From Rhizoclosmatium globosum (lineage: Eukaryota > Chytridiomycota > Chytridiomycetes > Chytridiales > Chytriomycetaceae): 64,000 nt of DNA. Position numbers and translations under genes: made by a program. The notes beneath the pieces are model-generated. The model saw only the letters and a list, made by a program, of their open reading frames with translations, made no database searches and had not been told where the DNA came from. Shown here piece after piece: positions 46,477 through 57,944 of the stretch (position 1 is the first letter of the stretch; the number at the start of each line of letters is the position of its first letter). The DNA lies in the NCBI GenBank assembly GCA_002104985.1, contig MCGO01000053.1, forward strand, positions 62,001 to 126,000, given 5' to 3'.

Positions 46477-49400
46477 ATGTCCAACCAACCACCAAGACGA
46501 AGGCCTCTTCCTCCAGCCACCTTCTCAACTACACTAGCTCCAAAACCTGTGTCACGAGTCATTTCACTTGGCTGGAAAGACGACGATCCACTCTCAAATC
46601 CAAATCTGAACCAGTCAACTCACAGCAAATCAATCTACAAACACTCAAAAGGAACAGGAATTCGACTTTGTCTTCAGCGACAACGACTCGTTCGAACAGG
46701 AACTGAATGAATTCTTTTCCCTCGTTGATGTAAACTCGAACCAAAACGCTACTGGGACCCTCACAGTGACCCTGTCGTCCTGCTCGAATGTCTACTTGTA
46801 AAGAATCCGCAAAAGAGAGTCGATGCGGGAAGGGCACTGCTGGCCTTTGCGCAAGGTGGGACTCTTTGGCAAACACATTATGAAGCTAAGCATCACTTAG
46901 GGCTGCCTCGTCCGTCCAATCACGATGAACACGTCAAATCAATCACAACGAACAATATCCTTCTGTTCTCCCTTGGTGCCCTCTCAACTTACCGTGCCGC
47001 CCTCAAACACATTTCAAACTCGCTGGAATTCCTCGTTGCCCCTTCTTCCAATGCGGATATACAGTCTGATTCTGCATTGACTCCGTCTGAGAAACAGGGT
47101 GCAATCGAATTTGCGAATATGGAAACCGGCCTTCATCTCAGCCTCCTGTTTATGCTCATCCATTCTATTGCTCACCACGGAGACGAATCTATCAAAAAAC
47201 AGCTTATTGATGAGTGTGTGCGTGTGACCCTTTTGATCCTTCGTGTCTGAAGACCCCCAACGCGACGACAACTCAACCATCTCCACCTTCAAACAACCAA
47301 ACCCAACCCCAAAATCAACAAGGCTACATCAAACCAAAGACTGCCAATACCCCCCTCGCAGTCGATTTATTCGACCTGGTCTCCCTCCTCGCTGAAGGCA
47401 ACCGAAAACTATACCCTGTCAAAAAACTCCTCGTCCTCCTCTCCCAAACCCTCCTCCTCACAATCGGAAACTCTACAACTTTATCAGAAATGAAGCAAGC
47501 AGGCCGAATCCGTGAAGGTCTTGATCCAACCGATTCCTCGCACATCACTACGAAATCAACTCCACAAGACCTTCACGTTCTCAACCTCCTCGTCTCCAAA
47601 AAATACCCAGCTTACTATATCCCTTCCATAACTTCTCTCGCTCCACCGACAATCCTTCCTGACCCGCTCTCGACCGTCGCGCGTCGTGCAGTCATGTACG
47701 GAGGAATCGCGGGTGGTCCAACACCCACTGTCATCCAGCCACTCACTCCCGACTGCTCCTCCCGAAATCTATTGAAGAAGCTGTTGACTTGATTCAAAAG
47801 AACATGTACATTGGTCTCCGAGAAGTACAAATGTCGCGTGAAATGATGGAACTGGAAGGTGTCAAGGCGAGAGGTGGGACTGATGGCTATGATTTTAGAG
47901 GTAGTGGGAAGTCTTATCAAGTGAAGGCACCTCTTGTTACGGAGCATCCTGGAAATGTTGGGTTGGATCGTGTCGAAGAGTTGTATGTAAGTGTCCTGGT
48001 CGTTTTCAGAATAGCTTCGATTCGCCAAACTATACTTAATCATGGCAGCGATACTTGTCACCAAATATTACGGTTCATATTGGAATGTTGATTCGATTAC
48101 TGTATTATGTCAATTGGGCAATGTAAGTCTATTATTAAACTAACCAATTTAAACTCACTCGCTTTTTAAGGAACTGGGTACATCAAAATCAGAGAATCAG
48201 TTTGGTGATGCATCGGCTTCAGTTTTAAGTGGAGACGGAAAATGTGACACACTCGAAGCTGCAGAAATGAACAGAAACAAAGAAGTTGTCACTCTGTCAA
48301 TCTCCCGGATTATTTGGATGCTGCTCAAAGCATTCAAGTGCGACAGTATGTCTATCCTCACACCAATCAACAAATGCTAAAACGCTACTTAGATGTCCTT
48401 AAGTTTGAATACATCTGCCAACTTCTTATTGACAACAACTGTGCGATTTTGATACTCAAAATGTTGAGTACTTGGTTCCAAAATCCTATTCTCGCTGGGC
48501 AACAGCAAACTGACGGCCCATCACAACGTGCCGGAAACAATGATCCGCTTGTTTCTTCAAATGCAGTCACGGGAGGATCATGGCTCAAGGAACGCGAAGA
48601 GCCATCCGAATTAAAGTAAACCCTGCCCTATACCCCCAGTTTGAAACAAACTAACAAACAAACTAGCTTCTTTAATATCATACCTCCATCCACTTCTTCA
48701 ACCACCACTCCGTCCCTTCAAAAGGGTTCTTATCGTGCCTTCCAAACAACAGCGCACCTCCTCCGCATCCTCCAAAAACTAACCTCCCGAAAACCCCATC
48801 GCCTCCTCGCCCTCGTCCAATGGAAAGCCTCCGCAGTCCTCAAACGAATCATCAAAGTCCCATCGCCACCCCTCCAACTCCCCGCCCTCAAGCTCCTCAA
48901 ATCCCAAGTCCCTACATGGGCAAGAAATGGCGCGCCGGGAATATGCGCGTCATCGCAGGAATCTACGGAGTCCTGAAACCCCGTCTCGTCGAGGAATGGT
49001 TATCCGGCGACGGCGACGCCGGGGAAGGCGAGGAAGCACTTGCCGGCGAACAATACCTCCGAAGTCTTATCGCGTGCTACCATCACCGCGTGTACCCCGA
49101 CATATACCCGCCCCCGTCTCTATCACTCCCGCGTCTGAACCTGGACCGGGGAAGACGAGTTGGAAGGGCTTTTGAAGGGTTAGGTGGACTGGAGTTTCTG
49201 CGACTCGGAACCGGTATGTTCTTGAGAGTGAAGGGAAGGGACGTGGGGTTGATGACTATTTCAAGCGGAATTGGGAGGCGTGGGTTCGGGATGAGGTTTA
49301 TGGTGGGGAAGAGGATGGGGACGCGGAAAGTGAAGATGGGACTGTGTTTGAGGAGGAGGAAGGGGCCTTGGAGGGTGGGTATGTGCATGGGTTTGGGTAT

Positions 49401-49625
49401 GGAGTGAGAGGGAGTGGAGGAAGAGGGTTGTTGTGGATGAGTTTGATTGGGGTGGGGAGGGAGAGGGAGTTAGTGCCAGTGGTGGTGGGTTGGTTGGAGA
49501 GGAGAGTTTTATTGTTGGGGATGGGGTTTTACCACCCATGGGAAGTCCAGTTGGTGCATTTGGTAAAGAATTATAAATACATTGTTTCAAAGTTGCCATT
49601 GACTCAAAAGCACAGATTAAAGTAA
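46477..49625 (+). CDS. FAR11: Far11/STRIP1-like STRIPAK complex subunit
   Basis: Segments in order match the Far11/STRIP family. An N-terminal disordered part leads to DNDSFEQELNEFFSLVD (46680-46730), then a helical region with WDPHSDPVVLLECLL, NMETGLHLSLLFMLIHSIAHH, LYPVKKLLVLLSQTLLLTIG and KEVVTLSISRIIWMLLKAFK (48280-48340). The C-terminal block has LLRILQKLTSRKPHR, KKWRAGNMRVIAGIYG and VDDYFKRNWEAWVRDEVYGG (to about 49300), as in STRIP1. The protein is a scaffold of the PP2A-containing STRIPAK complex that controls polarity, fusion and development in fungi. The frame shifts several times (near 46640, 46745, 47250, 47760, 48350, 48920 and 49150); some joins are introns and others look like indels. 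The final ~80 codons are Gly-rich and the true stop is uncertain. Confidence 0.85.
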
Positions 49626-49628
49626 ATG

Positions 49629-50340
49629 TCAAAAACGCTCCTGGTAAACCCTCCAAATACCATTTGTCACCTTTCCAGACAATTTCTGGGACGCGGGTCT
49701 AAAATGCTCCTCCAGGAACCCTCGTGGGAAATACTCCAAAATAAGGTATCCCTTCTCGGTGAAGTACTGGCACATGACTCCTTTCCATGGCTTGTCTTTC
49801 TGTTGATACACTTTCAAGTTCTAGGAAAATGTTTAGATGAACACGAATTTGACCTACAACTGCTTCGATGTCACATCTCTTGAACCCTACATCAACTGTT
49901 TCAATCCCCTACTGACCAAACAGCAAGCTTGCTTGATTAGCTGCAAAGACATTGAATGGAAGTGAGCCCGGAACTTGACCCATTTTATATGGTCAATACT
50001 GACGTTAGCTGGAATTCCTATTCCACCATCGTCAACTGTATTAATAGCCAGGGGTTGGGTGGCTCTCGTTGACGGAAGTTTGGAATCAATACTGATATTG
50101 GCAACAATTCCAACGTCGCTGACGGCGTTCGGTGCTTGTTCTGCACCAACTTATAATTCCTCAACCGATATACTGCAGCTTGTTCCTTCACTCTTCAAAA
50201 TGTAGGACACAAGGTCCAGCATTTGGGGTTTTTGGGTTTGTAAAGCATTCTCTTGCCGCACGTCGTCAAGAATTTTCAAAGCCTCTGTGGTTTTGACTTC
50301 CATCGCAGCCTGTTGCACCTCCACAGCCGGAAGACCTGAC
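49629..50340 (-). CDS. Unresolved minus-strand coding region (unknown)
   Basis: Protein-like frames follow one another on the minus strand. About 50340-50165 reads LPAVEVQQAAMEVKTTEALK and then LVSYILKSEGTSCSISVEEL. About 50140-49985 reads VANISIDSKLPSTRATQPLA and GGIGIPANVSID. The last is 49817-49629, with the charged aromatic sequence KVYQQKDKPWKGVMCQYF and a stop at 49629. Each change of frame could be an intron or an indel. No domain is recognised. The gene is tail to tail with the Far11-like gene; their 3' ends are only a few bases apart. Confidence 0.4.
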
Positions 50341-51415
50341 AGTCATAGTTCCATTAGTACCCGGGCGGCGAACTGTTATGAGATTAGAAAAAGTTTGACA
50401 GGTTCTGACACATACTCGTGGAGGTTCCATTTAATTTCTTAGCTGGTTTGTCGATTTGAGACAGCAAGTAGGTCTGATATAACATTGGGTGGGTAGAGGC
50501 GCCACTTAGCATTGGTGACTGGCAGCGAGCTTATCCTGTCACAACTTTTAATTTTGATATTACTTCTACTTTGATTTAGAAAATTTCGTTATATTGTAGT
50601 TGAAGTAAGACAGGGGTTACATTCTTGAGTAACTTTCAGGGTGTTTGTTGCGAAGCCAATTTGTTGATCTGGCAACAACCATCGCAGTCTTGTCTGTTAA
50701 CTTCAACAATTCTTGAAGAATATGGACACGTAAGGTACAGTTATGTGTTAATTTTTGTTGTGGAAAAAACCAAAAAAAACATTTCCACTTCAAGTAAGGC
50801 CTAGCAGGCATTTTGAGCGTAAACATGGCAAGTTTTATATCAATAACTCAATTAAGTTATCCGTTTATTCATTAAAAAGAAGAGTAGCTGAAACACTTAA
50901 AAAATCACAGTAACTATTTTTCAGAAAAAGATAATTGGGAGTGGTTGAAGTAAGGTCGGCAAATGTTTCCACAATGGGTGCGGCTAATGGTTCAAGTATG
51001 GAATACGAATGGACTCTGTTACAGTTGAAAAAGAATCCTTTGTTTTGAGGAAAACAATAGAGTCATCAGTTGTGGCAGAGGTTGGCGTATTTATGTTTTT
51101 GCTGGGATGACGGTGCAAAGATTCAGCAACTGCAGATCTGATGGTAACGGGGATAGCGGAAGTTCAGGCGACACAATTGTGGTTTTCAATCCTTTGAAAA
51201 ATAATCGCGAGAAGTACGCAAATAATTCATATGATGTTGATGTTAACGAAAAATAATGGTACACTTTTGATCTTTATATGAATTTGATTTTGAAAGAAAA
51301 TGAATTCTTTATTGTGTGTAGATTGCAGGGGTCACTATCTCAGGAATTACAGTATATATATGATTAAGAATCTTATTATTAACTACTTAATTAATCATAA
51401 ATTTAATCATTTAGT
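50341..51415. other. Region with short frames only
   Basis: A minus-strand frame at 50617-50826 (with LRVHILQELLKLTDKTAM) and Pro/Leu-rich frames near 51000-51250 may be exons of a gene continuous with the neighbours on either side, but I cannot connect them. No RNA gene or repeat is evident. The part near 51340-51420 is very AT-rich. Confidence 0.35.
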
Positions 51416-52751
51416 TCAATTTAAGTCTTCAGTTGACCCACAAGTAAAAAATTTAAAGAAACGCCTAATTTTTTGTCGAAGAGTGAGAGGAAATCCTTCA
51501 GCAACATCATGTTGAATTGTAGGCGTTGTTGAAGCAGATTGAAAAGGGTTTGCCGGTAATTGGGAACCAGAAGCAAGACTGGATTGTTGTTCATCAAAGA
51601 GCACAGTTGCAGTTTTGACTTCATTGTTAAATAACCCTGACATAGAAGGAGAGGAGGATGGTGTAGAGCTTTCTTCAACTGCGTTACAGGCTGGTTCAAG
51701 AATAGATAAAATAGTTTCAGCAATTGGGGATTGTAAAATAGAAACAGGGCCACTGGTAAGAGCAAGACCATCATTAAATGGAGCAGTAGCTGCTATAAAA
51801 TACATATTGTTACTTAAATCAAAGAGAGCATTAAATTATAAAAATACCTTGTTCAGGAAGTGTGACAATATTTTCGTTATCTGCAAGTAAATTATTGCTG
51901 ATAACAGCTTCGACACCACTGGTTAAACAATGCTCCAAATCAACTCTGTTGGTGGTATTAACCTTGGCTTGATATGACAAGACACAATCTGAAAATTTGA
52001 CTGTGCTGTTCAGGTCTTCAAAGTGAGATCTCATTTAATCATAGGGACTGGGGTAAAACGGAAATGATAAGGGTTACCTTCTTGTGCTGTGGTGGGAAAT
52101 TCAAAGTTTGGAACAAATAATTCTGTTAGGGACTGGAGACAAGCTGCTTGAAAACCTGGTTTTGGTTGTGTGCTTGCTTTGATGGTTGGTAAAATTGAAG
52201 TATCCTCTGAAGTGACAATATGAGAAGCAGTTTTCGAGGCAGAGGAAGAAGATAAGGATTTGAGCCCAATAGGTTTGATATCATCTGTGTCGTAGTCACA
52301 AATTGTTTTCTTTGTCTCGCTGTTGAACGTAAGTGTTGATTTATCATCAAATGTAATCCATGAATTGTTTGTAGAATGTGATTCTTGGAAGAAATTATTA
52401 ATTGACTTTTCACATGAGAAAATAAATCAAGAGTTTACCATCAACTGCAATTTTCTTGAGGTTGTTGATTGGCAAATTACTCGACGTACTTTCAGCGCAG
52501 GTCCATTCATCTGGAGGATGAAACGGACATGACATGTCGTTGATGATCCTTTGGATTAGACGCAAGTATTTTTTGATGGCCATATTTGAGTCAGAAGTAG
52601 TGACGGCAACAACGTTCTGTTCCATGATAGAAGGAATCATATCGCAATGGTCAGGCCAGCAAGGTCCCTTTTTCAAAAGTTCCAAGAGGTTTTCTCCCTC
52701 TCTGCGCCTGGAAGCAAGATCGTTTTCTTCGAGAATGGCTTGTGAGAGCAT
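51416..52751 (-). CDS. Uncharacterised Ser/Thr-rich protein with basic aromatic C-terminus
   Basis: An N-terminal exon (52751-52410) reads LSQAILEENDLASRRREGEN then a helical part with KKYLRLIQRIINDMSCPFHPPDEW. Middle exons (52400-51850) are Ser/Thr-rich. The last exon (51805-51416) is disordered and ends PLTLRQKIRRFFKFFTCG before STEDLN. The end resembles the last residues of the ankyrin gene at 39921 (PLHLTTLFQKVLRFFRSC), and the helical part loosely resembles that gene's N-terminal exon near 42259-42400. The two may be distant paralogs, this one without visible ankyrin repeats. No catalytic motif is seen. Exon joins (for example at 51810-51850 and 52020-52080) are approximate, and frames change between exons. 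Confidence 0.5.
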
Positions 52752-52779
52752 CTAGCAGTAAGTGCGAAAGGTTAAACTT

Positions 52780-53179
52780 GAGATTTGGCCAAGAGAATGA
52801 GAGTGAAAGAGGGGAAGGAAGGAAGGACGCATACCTTTTTTTCTAAGGGAATTCGTGAAGGGACTTTCAGGAATTGTCAAGTCCAAATTGGGAATCTCTC
52901 TGTGAATCCCTTAAAATGGAAGAACGGCGATCGCGTCTGCCACTTTTTCAAGCAGAAGCTGGCCGACATATTATATATTAGTTTTTATGAGACGCCATTC
53001 CAAATCCGAGAAAATAAATCAAAAAATGTGTAGAACTCCATAGACCGCAGTAGCAGAACTATTTCTTGAAATCTAAAACTTACGCGGGGTTTCAAATAGG
53101 TATGATTCTTCTTGAGGAAATGAGAAGTGTCTTGGTCTAATCTCTCAATTAATTTGTCATTTCTGATTAATCCCAAGGA
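52780..53179. other. Short intergenic region upstream of the small membrane protein cluster
   Basis: Only motif-free frames occur here on either strand. It should contain the promoter of the plus-strand gene at 53180 and the 5' flank of the minus-strand gene ending at 51416. Confidence 0.45.
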
Positions 53180-53759
53180 ATGGACTCAAACACGGTGTTG
53201 GAGATTCTGCTATTCACGGGGATCGGGGTTCTCCTCGTGATCGCCGTGTCACTTCTAGTGTATATCTGGCTGCGATTCAAGCGGGAAGAGGCGGCGTTCG
53301 AGGCAGCGCAGATCGAGGCGTACGCGGGTCGACCGCCGTCAATCATGGACGACCCGCTGCCCAAGTACGTGGCGCCGACACCGACGCCGCATCGCCAACT
53401 GAATCTGAATGCGCGAGTCGAGAGCCCGTCCGTGTTCCACTGGCTCGGCGTGCGTGCCCCGTCCTACCACACCACACTAGAACAACTCTAGAAACAACTC
53501 TAGAAACAACTCTAGAAACGAAACACCGGCTTCCGTGTCGCAGCTGTCTATGCATCAAGCACATCTCGACTACTCGCACTCGCGTGTCTCCGACGAAGTG
53601 CTTGATCGCTCGTTTGTTTCGATTCCGTCGCCAGTCCCTAGGCATGACCGCTCAAATGCAGCTTCTGCACTGCCAACTGCTGACAACGAGATATCAATTG
53701 CTGTGTATGCGGTGGATCAGCCAAGCGCAATTCCTCGACCTCCTACCCATACCCATTAA
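53180..53759 (+). CDS. Small single-pass membrane protein with DPLPKY motif (cluster member 1)
   Basis: The ATG at 53180 gives a ~10-residue N-terminus, then one strong hydrophobic segment (ILLFTGIGVLLVIAVSLLVY). A basic/acidic stretch and DDPLPKYVAP follow about 60 residues in. The annotated frame stops at 53491, but one frame over, the sequence continues as three NNSR units (from the 12-base tandem repeat at about 53478-53517) and then a Ser/Asp-rich tail to the stop at 53757-53759. A single-base indel just before the repeat is the simplest explanation, giving ~190 residues. Topology is likely N-out/C-in given the positive residues after the membrane segment. Its GC content is higher than its neighbours'. 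No known family is recognised. Confidence 0.65.
53478..53517 (+). repeat. 12-base tandem repeat (AACAACTCTAGA, about 3 units)
   Basis: Three consecutive copies encode NNSR units in the restored frame of the small membrane protein. The array coincides with the frame break. Confidence 0.85.
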
Positions 53760-54060
53760 CAAACTATTCTGATGAGTCATGCGGCTGACGAACCATTTAC
53801 CTGATGTATTGATGAGGCTGTCAACATTGTATTATTATATCCCACTCATTCTCTGTATATCTATGTCCATTCAACTGCTTGGCAATAAAGCATTCTTGTA
53901 CCAATCACAACGTTCAAATACAGCAATAGTGTTAAAATCTGTCACCACAATTGAATAATTCGACACAAAAAGGGGCTGTGCGTGGCTGATTCTACCACCA
54001 GATCTTCAATATTTCAATCTGTAATTCAAAACATCAAAAATAACCAACGACCTAATCAAA

Positions 54061-54272
54061 TGGATGCATTCACAGCCCTCATTCTTTGCACATCCGCTGG
54101 TATCATACTGTTTGCTGTCATCTTCATCTGGATTGTGGCGCGGGCAATCTACTGCAAGCAACCTTCATCTTCAAGTCAAGACCAAGAGCCTCTACCAATA
54201 TACAACAAACAAGATCCTTTCTTGGGATCTGACTCAAGTACTTCTTTGAAAGACCAAGAATCATTGGCATAG
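54061..54272 (+). CDS. Small single-pass membrane protein with EPLPIY motif (cluster member 2)
   Basis: The ATG at 54061 starts MDAFTALILC followed by one membrane segment (to WIVARAIYC), then a polar tail with QDQEPLPIYNK and a Ser-rich end; 70 residues in total. An in-frame upstream ATG at 53982 would add 26 polar residues. I prefer 54061 because the paralog at 54471 also begins MDxF directly before its membrane segment. Layout and motif match members 1 and 3. No intron. Confidence 0.7.
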
Positions 54273-54470
54273 AATCGGGATTGTTGCATTACATTTGAGT
54301 TTTTCTGTGTCTGACCAACATAAATAATATATATTGGCTGCATATGCGTCCTGCGACAAAGTGGCAGATACTGGGGCTGACTTCCAGCCCCGATCTCTGA
54401 ACCTCTTCCTCAGAAGTTCAGAACACAGCAACACCAGAGAAATGAAGAACCCTTCCCAGAAAAAAGCAAG

Positions 54471-54653
54471 ATGGACGATTTCGTCATCCTCATAGTTTCA
54501 ATCATTCTCATAATCGTCGTATCTGCTGGCCTCTTCATCTGGATGGTTGCTCATCGCCTATTCAAAAACCCTCCTGCAAAGCAAATAGAAGTGGATCAAG
54601 AACCATTACCTGCCTACAGCAGATCTGAAGCTTTACTACATTCAACTGTTTGA
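54471..54653 (+). CDS. Small single-pass membrane protein with EPLPAY motif (cluster member 3)
   Basis: This 60-residue frame begins MDDFVILIVSIILIIVV, continues through one membrane segment ending FIWMVAHRLF, and has VDQEPLPAYSRSEALL near its C-terminus. Compared with member 2 it shares MD-x-F, FIW-(I/M)-VA, D-Q-E-P-L-P-x-Y and overall length. The shared features over two short proteins argue for a real tandem duplicate rather than chance. Function unknown. Confidence 0.7.
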   Translation: MDDFVILIVSIILIIVVSAGLFIWMVAHRLFKNPPAKQIEVDQEPLPAYSRSEALLHSTV

Positions 54654-54868
54654 CGACTTGTAGACTGGCGTCATAAAAGAACCCATTCCATAATTATACC
54701 AATTCCAATTCGAATTTCGAGGAATAACTTATCTTCTTTTTCCTCTATAACGCATATTCGCCATCATGTTATTGTAATAAAGTCATAAGGGCGGGTTTAG
54801 CCTCATTCGTCGTTTAAGTTCACTTTTGTGTTCAGCCTGAAACATACTCCACAAGCAACATCAACAAT

Positions 54869-55105
54869 ATGACCTGGGACGGATCCGATGCACTAGAACC
54901 CTCACAGCGACTAGTTCTAGTTGCTTCCATTTGTGCAATCTGCTTTGGGATTTGGATGGCTTACTGCTTTTGGGGCCGCCGAAAGATGAACCAAGCTATT
55001 GACCTTGAGCAGGTTACTGATGACACGCTCGAGCACAGAAAACATCCCAGGTTTGCTAGATCTGATTACTTTGTTCTTGCAGATAGAGTATCAAATACAA
55101 ATTGA
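54869..55105 (+). CDS. Small single-pass membrane protein (cluster member 4, no LPxY)
   Basis: The ATG at 54869 gives MTWDGSDALEPSQRL, one membrane segment (LVLVASICAICFGIWMAYCFW), a basic GRRK stop-transfer and a 40-residue charged tail ending at 55105. Size, topology, strand and spacing match members 2 and 3, but the EPLPxY motif is absent; the tail has RSDYFVL instead. It may be a diverged member or an unrelated small membrane protein. Confidence 0.55.
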   Translation: MTWDGSDALEPSQRLVLVASICAICFGIWMAYCFWGRRKMNQAIDLEQVTDDTLEHRKHPRFARSDYFVLADRVSNTN

Positions 55106-55194
55106 TTTCACTTCCTACCTCAACATCCAATTCCACGAGTTCCATATCTGTAACACGTACATAAATCATAAAAAATACCCCACGTATCTCTGCT

Positions 55195-57786
55195 TTACTG
55201 ACGACTCTTTTGAAAAAACAAAACATACCCACTCCTCCCCAACCCCTCAATCCTCCCTTCATCCACCTCCCTCACAACAGAATCATTCTTCTCATACCAC
55301 AACCCCGTATCCCAACTCCTCTGATGCGCAACATAATGCCCACCCCCAAGCCCACCCATATGACTACTCACCCCAAACAAATCATAATACACAATCTGAT
55401 CATGTCCCGGCGTATCCGTCATAACGCTCTCCAAGCTCAACCGCCGCAACGGGAACTGCACAAACGTCTCGATCTTGTCGCGCGAGTTTGTGAAGCGCTT
55501 TAAGTGGAGGACGAGGATTTCGGGGGTTTTGTAGATTCGGAGGCGTTTGGATGCTTGGGAACGCGTTTTGCAGGCGTCGCAGCGGTAGAGGTCCGGGAGG
55601 ACTTCGGAGGCGGAGAATTCGAGGAGGCAGTCTGTTAGTGTGCATTTTGTTGCTATGTTTTGTGGCGGTTAATTATTGCGGAGGTGGGGGTAGCTGTGAT
55701 GTTTTATACCTTTGGGATGGGGAGGGAGAGGTCCCAGAATGTGTCGAATGTTGTGGATGGGTGATGGCAGGTGTGGCATAGAACTGTGCTTTGTAGTTGA
55801 CCTCCGAACAAATCTGAAATGTTTCAGTAATATACATAAAATACGTTGAAGTCTCACCAAATACGAAACTGCAGTTCCCGGCATGTATCGATGCCAACTA
55901 AATCGCGCTTTATCGACATCTCTAAAAAACGGTCATTAATATCCTCTACTCATTCAATAAATACTCACGATAGTTTATCTACGTCCACGTCTTTATAGGT
56001 ATATCGCGGCCTTACAGTAACTCGGTTCAAATCTTCATGCAGCCCATCCAACATAAACCGCAAAAACTCTTGCGCGTCTTGCTGGTTATATCCAGCAAAC
56101 TGTGGCGCCCAGTTGTCAATTTGTCTCTTGAATCGAGATGGATTAAGGACGTGTGTTCGGTTTGCTGGAGCGAGCGCGTCTTGCACCACCTGAGCGAAAG
56201 CTAATATCATTTAGACGCAGCAGTAATAAAAATTAAAGCCTTACAATTCGCTAGCTGTCCTTTCATAGGTGACTTCAAGTTCAGATCCGACAAGTAATCC
56301 GACGACAAAAAGTATCCCATCAACAATTCCGTCGCGAATATACACTGCAGAATCGAATTCATGAAACACTAATTCAAAAAAAAACAAAGATTAGCCATCA
56401 CCTCCAAACTTCAAAAAAAAAACCAACTATACCGTATTCCCTAAATTCGTCAACCCAACCAACCCCCTCGGCGTACTCGGCTGCTTATTAAAAATATACT
56501 TCAAAGCCGCACTCCGCTTCGGAACCGTCATCCTCAAATCTCTTCCACCTCAACATGCAAACTCGGACGTCGCGTGTACACACTGACTTTACTGCTTCCT
56601 TTGCTGCTACCCCCGCCGCCGCCGCTGTCGGTTTCAAAGACGAGGTGGGAGCGGTCGATGAAGACGTGGGTGTGGGCGCTGTTTCGGCGGACGCTTGTGC
56701 CGTCGATTGAGGTTCGGGTTGAGGCGCGGGCGGGGTTGTAGTAGTGGGATGCATTTCTGTGCCGGAGAGGCGGCGGGGATGGAGGTGGAGGAGGTGGAGG
56801 TAGGTGGGAGGGGTGGGTTTGTGATTGATTGGTTGTTTCGGAGGGCGGCGATGTGGAGGTTTCCACTTGTGCCTGGGTTGGGGGAGCGTGAGGGTTTCGG
56901 GGAGTGGGTTGATTGTGGGTGTGGGTGATGGTGGTGGTAGAGGATTTTTTCATGTCGTTCGTCGAGTTCTGTTTCGGCTGGGAGGGTTGCGGAGGGTGGT
57001 GTTGAGGGAAATCCTTTTTTGTCGACCGCGAGGCGATATTTTGTCCATAATTGCGTCCTTGATACTAAGTCGCTTAGTCACAGCTTGTTTTGGAGCGTGC
57101 AAGTAATCATCTTCAGTCTTTTTTCCAGGTGGTGTTGCGGTGACGGAGTTGTTGCACTTGATGGAGCTGTTGGTGGACGCGATGAGGAATTTATTTTGAG
57201 AGCTGTAAATATTGATGGTTTTCGAGATCGAGCAGGTGCAGATAGAGCGTTTGATGGAGAAACATTTTCAGTTGAAGCTGAAGGGGAATATAACCGGTCT
57301 TTCGGCAGAGCAGTTGTAGAGTTCTCGTAGGTGTTTTGGAAGTAAAGAAGTTCTTCCAAGCGTTACCGATGTCCGTGATCCTGGCGTATGTTGTTGAAGG
57401 CACAGTTGGTTGTGACTTCAAGTAGGCAGATGTGAAGTACTCGTTCGATAGGTCCCAACGACACCCGTTGCAGGCGTAGGCTTCCCTGATAAAGAATATG
57501 AGCTTGTGCTGGCTGCTGTTGACAAGATCTTCCGTTGAGGAGAAGCAGCCACACCTGTCGTTGAGGAATAACTGTAACTTGATGAAGCTGAAGTTCCGAC
57601 GGTTAGATTCTCACGCGACTGCCTCCTTTGATCTCGCTTTGCTGTATTGTCTTTGGGTATTATTGGGGATGTTGGTTTCGCAGGTGGTTTTGTCTGTGTA
57701 GCAGTCCTCAGAGACCCCGACCGTGACAGGTTCCCTCCAGCGCGTTGGGCAGACACAGAGTTTGATGACGATCCCGATGTTGCCAT
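55195..57786 (-). CDS. Ubiquitin-specific protease (USP family)
   Basis: The ATG at 57786 begins a ~400-residue Ser/Thr/Pro-rich, probably disordered N-terminus. The catalytic domain follows: Cys box [20 protein letters not shown] with an intron between T and C (about 56366-56432), [20 protein letters not shown], two Cys pairs of a zinc ribbon (CHTC and CDAC), LVLHLKRF, and the His box [11 protein letters not shown] with WYEKNDS and the final YVLFF at 55210. The order and zinc ribbon resemble the USP2/USP8/USP21 group. It removes ubiquitin from substrates. Frames break near 57350, 56530 and 55830, and again near 55450-55640; some are introns, others probable indels. It starts 158 bases from the Cue2-like gene on the other strand. 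Confidence 0.88.
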
Positions 57787-57944
57787 TGAGGAGACGAGCT
57801 AGTTTGTTGCGGTTGTGGCCGAGAGAACATTTCGAAGGCAGACCAGGAATAGGGCAAACTTGAAGGGCAAGGACAAGGGTTTCCTCTGAAACAACGCCAG
57901 AAAACCAACAACCAACCAACGAACACACACGCACCATCGCAACA
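57787..57944. promoter_or_regulatory. Bidirectional intergenic region between USP and Cue2-like genes
   Basis: The two start codons are 158 bases apart on opposite strands, so both promoters must lie here or inside the genes. A CCAACCAACGAAC repeat-like stretch sits next to the plus-strand start. Confidence 0.55.

Noticed and set aside
53478..53517. Short regular repeats as a CRISPR-like array
   Set aside because: Units are contiguous 12-mers without spacers, encode NNSR in frame, and the genome is eukaryotic.
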